From Sporomusaceae bacterium (GTDB lineage: Bacteria; Bacillota_C; Negativicutes; Sporomusales_B; UBA7701): a stretch of DNA of 38,122 bases. The stretch lies in contig JALHDI010000015.1 in assembly GCA_022839045.1 (NCBI GenBank), positions 1 through 38,122 on the forward strand. The letters are read 5' to 3'. A program made the translations under genes and the position numbers. The notes under the pieces are model-generated. The model searched no databases. It was not told the origin of the DNA and saw only the letters and a program-made list of their open reading frames with translations. How positions within the stretch are numbered: position 1 is the stretch's first letter; each line of letters starts with the position of its first letter. Below are positions 1 through 8,432 of this stretch, piece after piece.

Positions 1-681
1 TATTTCCAGCGGGCCGCGACGGAGATCGACCTCGACGCCTGCCGGGCGCGCGGCATCGACGTGGTGCGCCGCCTGACCGGCGGCCGGGCGGTGCTGCACG
101 ATGCGGAGCTGACTTACAGCGTGGTGGTGCGGGAGGATTACCCGGGCGTGCCGCCGACGATTACCGCCGCCTACCGCTGGTTCAGCGGCGGTTTGCTGGA
201 TGGGCTGAAGCTGCTGGGGGTCGAGGCCGGCCTGAATATCCCCCGCGCCGCCTATGGGCAGGGGCGGCGGCCGCAGCACGCCTCGGCGGCGTGCTTCGAC
301 GCTCCGGCGCACTACGAGCTGACCTGCGCGGGACGCAAGCTGGCCGGCAGCGCCCAGGTGCGCAAGGGCGGGGTCATCCTGCAGCACGGCTCGCTGTTGC
401 TCAGGTTCGACGCCGCCAAGGTCGCGGCTGTCCTCCGGCTGCCGTCCCCCGCCGCGCGGGCGGCGACGGCGGCGGTGCTGGACAGCCGGGCCGTCGGCCT
501 CGAGGAGGTGCTCGGGCGCTCCCCGGCCTGGGGCGAGCTGACCGCCGCGCTGACGGCGGGCTTTGCGGCGGCGCTGGCGGACGAATTCGCCCCCGGCGCG
601 TTGACCGCGGACGAGGAAGCGGACGCCGCCCGGCTGGCGGCCGGTAAGTATGGCCGGGATAGCTGGAATTTGCTGCGCTAA
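1..681 (+). CDS. lplA: Lipoate-protein ligase A family protein (5' partial)
   Basis: The reading frame is open from base 1, so the gene begins outside the window. The product should attach lipoate (or octanoate) to lipoyl-domain lysines of H protein or 2-oxoacid dehydrogenase E2 in the cytoplasm. Two hallmarks are visible: the RRLTGGRAVLHD stretch near the start of the visible part (lipoyl-AMP binding) and GRKLAGSAQVRKGG followed by LQHGSLLL, the segment with the invariant lysine. The GTG at 61 lies inside the RRLTGG motif, so it is not the true start. A lipoamide dehydrogenase follows after 16 bases with its own ribosome binding site, which supports a lipoate-related role. Other lipoate/octanoyl transferases (LipM type) share this fold, so the exact donor is not certain. 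Confidence 0.85.
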   Translation, partial: YFQRAATEIDLDACRARGIDVVRRLTGGRAVLHDAELTYSVVVREDYPGVPPTITAAYRWFSGGLLDGLKLLGVEAGLNIPRAAYGQGRRPQHASAACFDAPAHYELTCAGRKLAGSAQVRKGGVILQHGSLLLRFDAAKVAAVLRLPSPAARAATAAVLDSRAVGLEEVLGRSPAWGELTAALTAGFAAALADEFAPGALTADEEADAARLAAGKYGRDSWNLLR

Positions 682-697
682 GCGAGGAGGATTATAT

Positions 698-2113
698 ATG
701 TACGACATCGCGGTCGTCGGCGGCGGCCCCGGCGGTTATGTGGCCGCCATCCGGGCGGCGCAGCTGGGCGCCAGGGTGCTGCTGGTCGAGAAGGAGAAGC
801 TGGGCGGGGTGTGCCTCAATCGCGGCTGCATCCCGACCAAGACGCTGCTGAAGAGCGCGGAAAGGTGGCAGAGCCTGCAGAACTGCGCGGCTTTCGGTCT
901 GCGGGCCGACAATATCGGGTTCGACTTCGCCGCCGTCATGGCTCGCAAGGATCAGGTCGTCGGCCAGTTGCAGGCGGGCGTCGTCCAACTGGTGGCCGGC
1001 AACGGCATCGAGGTGCGGTACGGCGAGGTGGCGCTGACCGGCCCGGGCGCGCTGGCGGTGAGCAGCCACGCCGGGCGGGAGGAATTCGCCGCCCGCAAGA
1101 TTATCGTGGCGACAGGTTCGACGCCGCTGAGGCCGCCGGTACCGGGCGCCGACCTGCCGGGGGTGTTGACGAGCGACGAAGTGCTGGCGCTGGACGAGGT
1201 GCCGCGCAGCCTGGTGGTGGTCGGCGCCGGCGCGGTGGGGGTGGAGTTCGCCGCCATTTTCCGGGCGTTCGGCTGCGAGGTGACGATCGTCGAGATGCTG
1301 CCGGCCATCCTGCCCAGCATCGACGCCGATCTAGTGAAACGGATGGCGCTGCTGCTGCGCAAGCAGGGCATAAAGATGCTGACCGGCGCGAGGGTCACGG
1401 GCATCCGGCCGGGGCCGGCGGGGCTAACGGTCGCCGTGGCGACCGCCGACGGCAGAGAACAGGAGTTATCCGCCGCGAAGGTGCTGGCTGCGGCCGGGCG
1501 TCAGCCGGCGGTCGCCGGCCTCGGGCTGGAGGCCGCGGGGGTGGCGTTCAGCCGCAAGGGGATCGAGGTCAACGCCCGGATGGAGACGAACGTCGCCGGC
1601 ATATACGCCGTCGGCGACGCGACCGGCCGCTATATGTGGGCCCACGCGGCTTCGAGCGAGGGTCTGACGGCTGCGGAGAATGCCCTGGGAGGCGCGACGG
1701 AGATGGACTACGGGGCTGTGCCCGGCTGCATCTTCACCGACCCGGAGATCGCCGCCGTCGGCCTTACCGAGCAGGAGGCGGTCGCCGCCGGCCGCCGGGT
1801 AAAGACAGGCCGCTTCAATTTCGCCGCCAACGGTAAGGCGGTGTCGATGGGCGAGGCCGACGGCCTGGTCAAGGTCGTGGCCGGCGCCGCCGACGGCAAG
1901 GTGCTCGGCATGCACATCCTCGGGCCGCATGCCAGCGATCTGGTGATGGAGGGAGCGATCGCCATCCGCCACGGGCTGCCGGCCGAGGCGATCGGCCAGG
2001 TCATCCACCCCCACCCGACCTTGTCGGAGACGGTTATGGAAAGCGTCCACGCGCTCGAGGGCCGGGCGATCCACCAGGCGAGGTCCCCGGCCTTACGGAG
2101 AGGGGGCGGCTGA
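698..2113 (+). CDS. lpdA: Dihydrolipoamide dehydrogenase (E3)
   Basis: Flavoprotein of 471 residues that re-oxidises dihydrolipoamide with NAD+ for glycine cleavage or 2-oxoacid dehydrogenase complexes. The FAD-binding GGGPGG lies at residues 8-13. The redox disulphide is C39/C44 in GGVCLNRGCIPTK. A second dinucleotide fold (VVVGAGAVGVEFA) lies near residue 175, and the C-terminal catalytic HPHPTLSE is present. The start at 698 is preceded by AGGAGG at optimal spacing; an in-frame upstream start would overlap the preceding gene without such a site. It lies between a lipoate ligase and serine dehydratase genes, which suggests a glycine/serine degradation cluster. Length is normal for the family. 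Confidence 0.95.
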   Translation: MYDIAVVGGGPGGYVAAIRAAQLGARVLLVEKEKLGGVCLNRGCIPTKTLLKSAERWQSLQNCAAFGLRADNIGFDFAAVMARKDQVVGQLQAGVVQLVAGNGIEVRYGEVALTGPGALAVSSHAGREEFAARKIIVATGSTPLRPPVPGADLPGVLTSDEVLALDEVPRSLVVVGAGAVGVEFAAIFRAFGCEVTIVEMLPAILPSIDADLVKRMALLLRKQGIKMLTGARVTGIRPGPAGLTVAVATADGREQELSAAKVLAAAGRQPAVAGLGLEAAGVAFSRKGIEVNARMETNVAGIYAVGDATGRYMWAHAASSEGLTAAENALGGATEMDYGAVPGCIFTDPEIAAVGLTEQEAVAAGRRVKTGRFNFAANGKAVSMGEADGLVKVVAGAADGKVLGMHILGPHASDLVMEGAIAIRHGLPAEAIGQVIHPHPTLSETVMESVHALEGRAIHQARSPALRRGGG

Positions 2114-2114
2114 T

Positions 2115-2789
2115 ATGCGAGGCTTGTTCGATATCGCCGGGCCGATAATGGTCGGCCCGTCAAGTTCCCATACCGCCGGGGCGGTCAGGCTGGGCGCGAT
2201 GGCGAGGATTATCCTCGGCGAGCGCCCGGCGGAGGCGCAGATAAAGCTGCACGGCTCCTTCGCCCAGACCTGCCGCGGCCACGGCACCGACAAGGCGCTC
2301 ATCGGCGGCTTGCTGGGCTTCGCCCCCGACGACGAGCGGATCAAGGCGGCCCTGACTCTTGCCGCCGGGCGCGGCCTGAAGTATTCCTTTTCGACCGTCG
2401 AGCTGCCCGACGTCCACCCTAACACCGCCCTGCTCAAGCTTACCGGGGTGTCGGGACAGACGCGCCGGGTGGTGGGCGCCTCGGTCGGCGGGGGCAATAT
2501 CCTCATCACCCGTATCGACGGTTACCCCGTGCGGGTGACCGGCCAGTATCACACCCTCATTACCATCCACGACGACAAGCCGGGGGTAATCGCGGTCGTT
2601 ACGAAAAAACTGGCCGAGGAGGGCGTCAACATCGCCTTCATGCAGGTATCCCGTCAGGAACGGGGCGAGGAGGCGCTGATGGTCATCGAGGCCGACGAAG
2701 CCATTCCCGCGGAGGCTTTGCCGCCGATCAGGGCCGTGACGGCCATGAAGGCGGTATTGGCCGTGCCGGCTTTGGGGGGGAGCGTATGA
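2115..2789 (+). CDS. sdaAB: L-serine dehydratase, beta subunit
   Basis: Beta chain (224 residues) of the two-subunit, iron-sulphur L-serine dehydratase that deaminates serine to pyruvate and ammonia. The family motif GPSSSHTAGAVRLG occupies residues 14-27. The C-terminal third, from about residue 145, is an ACT domain (TIHDDKPGVIAVVTKKLAEEG), a small-molecule regulatory fold. Its ATG follows the lpdA stop by one base, and its stop overlaps the alpha-subunit start (ATGA), so translation is probably coupled and subunit amounts equal. Split alpha/beta subunits are typical of Firmicutes, unlike the fused enterobacterial enzyme. Confidence 0.95.
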   Translation: MRGLFDIAGPIMVGPSSSHTAGAVRLGAMARIILGERPAEAQIKLHGSFAQTCRGHGTDKALIGGLLGFAPDDERIKAALTLAAGRGLKYSFSTVELPDVHPNTALLKLTGVSGQTRRVVGASVGGGNILITRIDGYPVRVTGQYHTLITIHDDKPGVIAVVTKKLAEEGVNIAFMQVSRQERGEEALMVIEADEAIPAEALPPIRAVTAMKAVLAVPALGGSV

Positions 2790-3673
2790 GCAGCATCCGT
2801 AGTTTCGGCGAATGGATCCTGCAGGCGGAGACGGCCGGCACGACGTTGGCGGCCGTGATCGTGGAGCAGGAGAGCAGGCGCGCCCAGCGGCCGACGGCCG
2901 CCATCCGCGAGGATATGGCCCGCAACTGGCAGGTGATGCGCGAGGCCATCGCCGCCGGGCTGGCGAGCGGCGAAAAGTCGCCCAGCGGCCTGGTGGGCGG
3001 CGACGCGCGCCTTTATAACGCCCGCATCGCCGGCGGCAGGGCGCTGGCCGGCGATATCGCCGGCAAGGCGATCGCCTACGCGCTGGCCGTCAGCGAGGTG
3101 AACGCCTGCATGGGGCGGATCGTCGCCTTTCCTACCGCCGGCTCCTGCGGCATCATGCCGGGGGCGGTGGCGGCGGCGGCCGAGGCGCGGGGCTACAGCC
3201 ACGACGTGATTATCGACGGCCTGCTCGCCGCGGCGGGCGCCGGGCTGATCATCGCCGAAAACGCTTCGATCTCGGGCGCTGAAGCCGGCTGCCAGGCCGA
3301 GTGCGGCGCCGGGGGCGCGATGGCGGCGGCGGCGATCGTCCAGATGGACGGCGGTTCGCCGCGGCAGGTCGGGATGGCGGTGGCGCTGGCGCTGAAGAAC
3401 GCGCTGGGGCTGGTCTGCGATCCGGTGGCGGGGCTGGTGGAGGTGCCGTGCGTGCGGCGCAACGCCTTCTATGCGGTCCAGGCCCTGGTGGCCGCCGATA
3501 TGGCGTTGGCCGGGGTGGAAAGCGTCATCCCGGTCGATGAGGTTGTCGACACCATGCGGCTGGTGGGGATGGCCATGCCGGCGAGCCTCCGGGAAACCTC
3601 CCAGGGAGGCCTGGCGAGGACGCCGACGGGGATTGCGATCGCGAGGCGCCTGTTCGCGGACGATAAGGCATAG
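2786..3673 (+). CDS. sdaAA: L-serine dehydratase, iron-sulphur alpha subunit
   Basis: Catalytic subunit (295 residues) carrying an oxygen-sensitive [4Fe-4S] cluster. Candidate cluster cysteines are in TAGSCGIMPG, in AGCQAECGAGGA and in LVCDPVAGLVEVPC, in the usual family order. It overlaps sdaAB by four bases. The cluster and the split-subunit form fit an anaerobe using serine as a pyruvate source; the neighbouring lpdA and lipoate ligase fit glycine-serine interconversion. A bidirectional terminator closes the operon directly downstream. Confidence 0.95.
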   Translation: MSSIRSFGEWILQAETAGTTLAAVIVEQESRRAQRPTAAIREDMARNWQVMREAIAAGLASGEKSPSGLVGGDARLYNARIAGGRALAGDIAGKAIAYALAVSEVNACMGRIVAFPTAGSCGIMPGAVAAAAEARGYSHDVIIDGLLAAAGAGLIIAENASISGAEAGCQAECGAGGAMAAAAIVQMDGGSPRQVGMAVALALKNALGLVCDPVAGLVEVPCVRRNAFYAVQALVAADMALAGVESVIPVDEVVDTMRLVGMAMPASLRETSQGGLARTPTGIAIARRLFADDKA

Positions 3674-3678
3674 AAAAA

Positions 3679-3709
3679 GGAAGCGGCCAAGCCGCTTCCT
3701 TTCTGTTTT
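3679..3709. terminator. Bidirectional rho-independent terminator
   Basis: A perfect 9-bp stem (GGAAGCGGC, loop CAA, GCCGCTTCC) is followed by TTTCTGTTTT on the plus strand. It is preceded by AAAAA, which becomes a T-run on the minus strand. It therefore serves both sdaAA and the convergent gene ending at 3718. Confidence 0.85.
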
Positions 3710-3717
3710 ATTCGAGC

Positions 3718-4782
3718 CTAACGGCCCTCTGGCTTTTTCGCTTCAGAGATCTCGATCATGTTAGCTTCCGGCTCATCTTTCTTGCCGCCCGTTTTGTCGC
3801 CGGCGGTCTTTCTAGCCTCTGCGGCCGGGTCGGGGATCTTGATTTTCATCAGCTTGTTATTGCGGAAATACAGGCGGTATTTGCCGTACCGCCATTCGTA
3901 GGAATCCTCTTCCGGGCCCGAGGGCACCAGCATGGGCACCATACGCGGCTCGCCCCAGCTCATGATCACCTGCTCGCGGTCCCAGCCGACACGGATCTCC
4001 TGTGCCCTGACGAGCTGCCAGTCGGCCTCCGTCCAGTGGGGGAAGAGGGTTCGGGGATCGTGGCGCATGAAGCCGCTCCTGATCATGCCGTAAAACTGGC
4101 CGTTGCTGAAAGCGGCCCGGGCGCCCGTCGGCGCTACGGTCCATACCACCGGGGTGCCGTCTGCGCGGCGAAAGGAGAGGGAATAAGCCTCGCTGAACGG
4201 ACCGGCGGATTTGAAAGCGGTGACGGTGAGGGGGGTGAGGTGGCCGACGGCGGCGGTGAGTTCCCCGGCGGGAATGTAATTGCGGTCGATCCAGAGGGTT
4301 GCGCCGACGAGGGAGGTGATTTCGGCGATCGCCTGCCTTTCGGCCTCCAGCTCGCCGCCGAGGGCGAACGGCAGGGCGGACAGCGCGACTTCCGGGTAGT
4401 CCCTGACCCACAGGACGGTTCCGTCATTGCCGGTCAGCTGCCAGAAGAACTGCGGCGCGGCGCCCTTTTTCGCCAGCTTGTACAAGCCCTGGACGGTGAA
4501 GGTCCGGCCGATGTGCTTGCGGGCGAGGAAGAGCTGATCGACGCCGCTCACGTCCTTGCCGGGCTCCGGGAAAATGAGCAGATAGCTGGAGGATGCGTAA
4601 AGCTTGGCGGGAACGATGGTCGCCTGCTGGCCGACCCACGCCGCCTTGGCGGGCCAGACGGGCGCCGCGGACAGGACGGGCCGCTCCTGAGCCGCCTGAG
4701 CGGCAAGGGCCGGCTGAGGGGCGGAAAAAGCCTGGGAATGAAGGGCGAACAGCGCTATCAGAAGAACGAGGATTTTCTTCAC
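3718..4782 (-). CDS. Secreted protein of unknown function
   Basis: A 354-residue protein I do not recognise as a named family. Residues 1-20 form a signal peptide (MKKILVLLIALFALHSQAFS, then AP), so it is exported. A broad middle domain carries LARKHIGRTFTVQGLYKL and later WTVAPTGARAAF. Near the C terminus the segment IRVGWDREQVIMSWGEPRMV plus YEWRYGKYRLYFRNNKLMKI resembles the SmpA/BamE-like fold (G-x-x-x-x-V/I-x-x-x-x-G-x-P). The tail is Lys/Glu/Ala-rich and probably disordered. The start is GTG with a weak AAGGCGG upstream. It is monocistronic, convergent to sdaAA. The BamE-like resemblance is inference from a short motif. Confidence 0.7.
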   Translation of the reverse strand: MKKILVLLIALFALHSQAFSAPQPALAAQAAQERPVLSAAPVWPAKAAWVGQQATIVPAKLYASSSYLLIFPEPGKDVSGVDQLFLARKHIGRTFTVQGLYKLAKKGAAPQFFWQLTGNDGTVLWVRDYPEVALSALPFALGGELEAERQAIAEITSLVGATLWIDRNYIPAGELTAAVGHLTPLTVTAFKSAGPFSEAYSLSFRRADGTPVVWTVAPTGARAAFSNGQFYGMIRSGFMRHDPRTLFPHWTEADWQLVRAQEIRVGWDREQVIMSWGEPRMVPMLVPSGPEEDSYEWRYGKYRLYFRNNKLMKIKIPDPAAEARKTAGDKTGGKKDEPEANMIEISEAKKPEGR

Positions 4783-5022
4783 CGGTTACACCGCCTTGGT
4801 TAGGGGATTTCACCTTAACAATTCCACACACGGGCCGATTCCCCTGCGGGCAAGGAGATTGCGCGAACGGCAATAGTTGTAAATACGGAAGAATATGTGA
4901 TTATGCATTGTTGTGCGACGCCGTCTGAAACAATGTTTTTTTCGCACAAAAAGGCGAATAGTAACAAATTTTGATGATGTTTGCTACTAATATAAAAATA
5001 CGGTCGGCGGGGCTGGGGAGTA

Positions 5023-6240
5023 TCAGCCGGCGTTTTTGCCGCCGGCGGTGTCCGGGAGGTTGCGGACGAGCGTCACGCCGGCGGCCACGGCGGCGAACAG
5101 CAGCGCCGAAAGCCAGAACACGGACGGGAAGCCGAAGTATACCGCCAGGGCGCCGCCGCTGATGGGGCCAAGGACGATGCCCATCTGCATTGAGGCGGTG
5201 GTGACGCCGTAGGCGATCCCCCGCTTTTCTTCGGGGATGAGGAAATAGGTCAGGGCGTTGACGGTGGGGAGCATGGCGCCAAGGAAAAAACCGCTGACAG
5301 CCCGCATCATCCCGAACAGGAGGACATTGTCGGCGAGGGCCTGGGCGGCGAAGCAGAGTGCCGACAGGGCGCCGGCCACTATCAGGACCGCTCGGTGGCT
5401 GAACCGTTTGCTGATCTTGCCCATTGCGGCGGAGGCGACGGCGCTGGTGAGGCCGGCGGCGGCGATGATGGCGCCGGCGGCGCTGGCGATGTAGGTGAGG
5501 TTGGGGGACAGGACATGGACGTAGATAGGCAGGATGGGGGCGATGATCATCATGGCGAACTGGATGAGGAACTGGAGGGCGAGCGTCAGCCATAGCCCGG
5601 GGATGGTGATGATGGCGCCAATTTCGCGCCAGACGGGCTGTTTGGCCGTGGCGGCCGCGGGCGTGAAGCGCTCGACGACGGCGAGACGGATGATTACCAG
5701 CGACAATAGGCAAAGGAGGCCGAAGGAGACGAACGCCCACCGGTAGCCGAAATGGTCGGCGATGATGCCGCCGAACATGGGGCCGAAGGCGCTGCCGGCG
5801 ATCATGGCCGTCTGGAATATGCCGAGGGTCCAGGTTATCTGGTCGGGTGGGCTCAGCGAGGTGACGAGGGCGAGGGCGGCGGCGGTGAAGCCGCCGAAGA
5901 CTCCCTGGACGATGCGCAGGAAGAGCAGTTGGTTTACGGACGCCACGAAGCCCATCAGCACCATGACGGTGAAAAAGGCGAACATGACTCTTTCCACCAT
6001 CCGCTTGCGGCCGTGGCGGTCGGCCACCGCTCCCCAGAACGGGCCGGCCATGGCGGCGGTCAGAGGTGCGGCGCCCATGAGGAGGCCGGACCACACCCCG
6101 GCTTCTTCGAGGCTGGTGATGCCGAGTTCGCGGACGTAGAGAGGCAAGAAGGCCATGACGCCGGTTATGGCGCCCATGCCGGCCAGTTGGGCGAACCACA
6201 GGGCGGCGAGATTCTTTTTCCATTCGGGTAGCGGGGGCAT
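5023..6240 (-). CDS. MFS transporter, drug/H+ antiporter type
   Basis: A 405-residue integral membrane protein with about twelve hydrophobic segments, typical of the major facilitator superfamily. The loop 2-3 signature appears as GPFWGAVADRHGRKRMV around residue 65, and the repeat in the second half reads AMGKISKRFSHRAVL. It probably exports drugs or metabolites by proton antiport. An AAGGAAGGTG ribosome binding site precedes the ATG. It is divergent from spoVD with a 199-bp spacer, so both promoters must lie there. The substrate cannot be read from the sequence. The 240 bases between its stop and the next minus-strand gene are AT-richer and show no gene. Confidence 0.85.
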   Translation of the reverse strand: MPPLPEWKKNLAALWFAQLAGMGAITGVMAFLPLYVRELGITSLEEAGVWSGLLMGAAPLTAAMAGPFWGAVADRHGRKRMVERVMFAFFTVMVLMGFVASVNQLLFLRIVQGVFGGFTAAALALVTSLSPPDQITWTLGIFQTAMIAGSAFGPMFGGIIADHFGYRWAFVSFGLLCLLSLVIIRLAVVERFTPAAATAKQPVWREIGAIITIPGLWLTLALQFLIQFAMMIIAPILPIYVHVLSPNLTYIASAAGAIIAAAGLTSAVASAAMGKISKRFSHRAVLIVAGALSALCFAAQALADNVLLFGMMRAVSGFFLGAMLPTVNALTYFLIPEEKRGIAYGVTTASMQMGIVLGPISGGALAVYFGFPSVFWLSALLFAAVAAGVTLVRNLPDTAGGKNAG

Positions 6241-6439
6241 TGGGGCACCTTCCTTGTCGAAATGGGTGATAATACTATTATAACAGATTTGCGCGGGGAG
6301 AGGCGGAAATCATGGCCTTTACGGGGGAAGAAGCCGGCCGGGTTGTGCGCGGGCGGGGCTAATAATATGGCCGGGAGGACAGGGAAAGCAGGGCGGGCGG
6401 CGAATATACGTAAAGATCAGTTTATTGGAGGGTGAAACA

Positions 6440-8422
6440 ATGTCGAGGGCCACGCCGCAGGTGCGAAAAACGATCGCCGTCACGATGTTCCTGCTGCTGG
6501 CGGCGATTGTTGCCCTGGCCGGGCGCATCGCCTGGGTGCAGTTTGTCGAGGGGCGCGAACTGGCGGCGAAATCCCGCACGCAGCTTCGCGACAGCAAGCT
6601 GCTCCAGTCGCCGCGCGGCACCATTTATGACCGGGGCGGTCGCGAACTGGCTATCAGTAGTCTGCGCAAGTCCTTATACGTTAATCCCCGCGAGTTCAAC
6701 AAGGAACCGGCCGCGATGGCCGCCAAGCTGGCGCCCATCCTTGATATGAAGATGGAAACGGTACGGGACAGGCTGCTGGCGGGCGGGAGCTTCGTCTGGC
6801 TCAAGCGGACGCTGGAGCCGGAGGCGGCCCAGCAGGTTATCGATCTCATCAAGGCGGAGGATATCCACGGCCTCAATTTCATCGAGGAGAGCAAGCGCTA
6901 TTATCCCAACGACGGCCTGGCGGCCCAGGTGCTGGGGTTCGTCGGCACCGACGATATCGGACTGAGCGGGGTGGAGATGGCGCTCGACAAGACGATCAAG
7001 GGCGAACTGGTACGGCAGGCGGTGGATACCGACAGCTACGGCATCCCCATCCTGCGGTCGAGCGTGATGTTCAAGCCGGTGAAACAGGAAAAAAGCGTCT
7101 TTCTGACGATCGACAGCGCTATCCAGTTCATCGTCGAGCAGAGCCTGGACAAGGTGATGGCACGGACACAGGCGCGGGGGGCCACAGTTATCATCATGAA
7201 TCCGCGCACCGGCGAGATCTTGGCGATGGCGTCGCGGCCGGGATTCGACCCCAACCGCTTTTACCGCTACGGGGCCGGGGAGTGGAAAAACCGGGCCGTT
7301 TCGGTGATCTACGAGCCCGGCTCGACCTTCAAGGCGGTGGTGGCCGCGGCTGCCCTGCAGGAAAAGGTTGTCGGGATAAACGAGCGGTTCGTCGACAAAG
7401 GCTATATCGAGGTATCGGGCCGCAGGATCAAGAACTGGAGCGGCGACAGCTACGGGACGGTATCATTGACCGATGTCGTCCAGAATTCGATCAATACGAG
7501 TTTTGTCCAGATCGGTCTGCGGCTGGGGGCGGAGCGGTTGAACAACTACGCCCGCGCTTTCGGGTTCGGACAGGCTACCGATATCGAGCTGCCCGGCGAG
7601 GAAGAGGGATTGCTGTTCAAGACCCAGGATATGCGCGATTCCGACCTTGCCACGATGGCCATCGGCCAGAGTATCGCCGTCACGCCGCTGCAGCTGCTGA
7701 CGGCGGTGGCGGCGATCGCCAACGAAGGCGTGCTGCTCAAGCCGTACATAATCAAGGAGATATACAACGCCGATGGTTCGCTGGCGTCGGCCACGCCCAC
7801 GCAACGGGTGAGGCAGGCGATAAGCCCCGAAACTGCCAAGGTGCTTATCGGCTTGATGGAGAAGGTCATCAGCGAAGGCGGCGGCAAGCGGGCGGCAGTG
7901 AAGGGGTACCGCTTCGCCGGCAAGACGGGTACGGCCGAAAGGCTGAAGGAGAGCGGCGGCGGTTATGAGGCCGGGCGCTACATAGCCTCTTTCGTAGGCT
8001 TCGGGCCGGTGGAGGACCCGCAGGTGGCGGCGCTGGTCGTCATCGACGACCCCGTGGGCGCGTACTACGGCGGCGAGATCGCCGCACCGGTGTTCGGCGA
8101 GATCATGAATCAGGTGATGCGCTATCTCACCATCCGCCCGCATAACGCCGCCGAGCTGGTCAGCGTACCGGCCGCGCGGCCGGCCCTTGCGGCGCAGGCC
8201 CCGACCAAGCAGGCGGTGGCGCCGGCCGTGAAACCCGGGCCGGGTAAGGTGGCGGTGCCCAACGTCCTCGGCCGGAGCATGCGGGACGCCGGGGACATCC
8301 TGGCCGGGGCGGGACTGGTTTTCGTGCCGGCGGGCAGCGGCGTGGCGGTAAGACAGTCGGTGGCGCCGAACAGGAGCGTCAATCCGGGTACGGAAGTGAC
8401 CGTTTACTTCGAACCCAGGTAG
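6440..8422 (+). CDS. spoVD: Penicillin-binding protein, SpoVD type with PASTA domain
   Basis: A class B penicillin-binding protein of 660 residues that cross-links peptidoglycan outside the cytoplasmic membrane. An N-terminal membrane anchor covers residues 11-32, followed by the dimerisation domain (SPRGTIYDRGGRELA). The transpeptidase has S295-T-F-K, S350-I-N and K495-T-G. A single C-terminal PASTA domain (about 600-660) begins KVAVPNVLGRSM. A short cytoplasmic end plus PASTA fits SpoVD (spore cortex) better than a vegetative FtsI, but it lies outside a mur/mra cluster, so PBP2-like division function cannot be excluded. The ATG at 6440 is preceded by GGAGGG; the upstream TTG overlaps that site and is rejected. 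Confidence 0.85.
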   Translation: MSRATPQVRKTIAVTMFLLLAAIVALAGRIAWVQFVEGRELAAKSRTQLRDSKLLQSPRGTIYDRGGRELAISSLRKSLYVNPREFNKEPAAMAAKLAPILDMKMETVRDRLLAGGSFVWLKRTLEPEAAQQVIDLIKAEDIHGLNFIEESKRYYPNDGLAAQVLGFVGTDDIGLSGVEMALDKTIKGELVRQAVDTDSYGIPILRSSVMFKPVKQEKSVFLTIDSAIQFIVEQSLDKVMARTQARGATVIIMNPRTGEILAMASRPGFDPNRFYRYGAGEWKNRAVSVIYEPGSTFKAVVAAAALQEKVVGINERFVDKGYIEVSGRRIKNWSGDSYGTVSLTDVVQNSINTSFVQIGLRLGAERLNNYARAFGFGQATDIELPGEEEGLLFKTQDMRDSDLATMAIGQSIAVTPLQLLTAVAAIANEGVLLKPYIIKEIYNADGSLASATPTQRVRQAISPETAKVLIGLMEKVISEGGGKRAAVKGYRFAGKTGTAERLKESGGGYEAGRYIASFVGFGPVEDPQVAALVVIDDPVGAYYGGEIAAPVFGEIMNQVMRYLTIRPHNAAELVSVPAARPALAAQAPTKQAVAPAVKPGPGKVAVPNVLGRSMRDAGDILAGAGLVFVPAGSGVAVRQSVAPNRSVNPGTEVTVYFEPR

Positions 8423-8432
8423 GAGGTGCCGC

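Noticed and set aside
61..681. GTG at 61 as start of the lipoate ligase
   Set aside because: The frame is open to base 1 and the start would cut into the conserved RRLTGG motif.
692..3202. Long open frames opposite lpdA and sdaA genes
   Set aside because: They are antisense shadows caused by high GC at third codon positions; no ribosome sites or family motifs.
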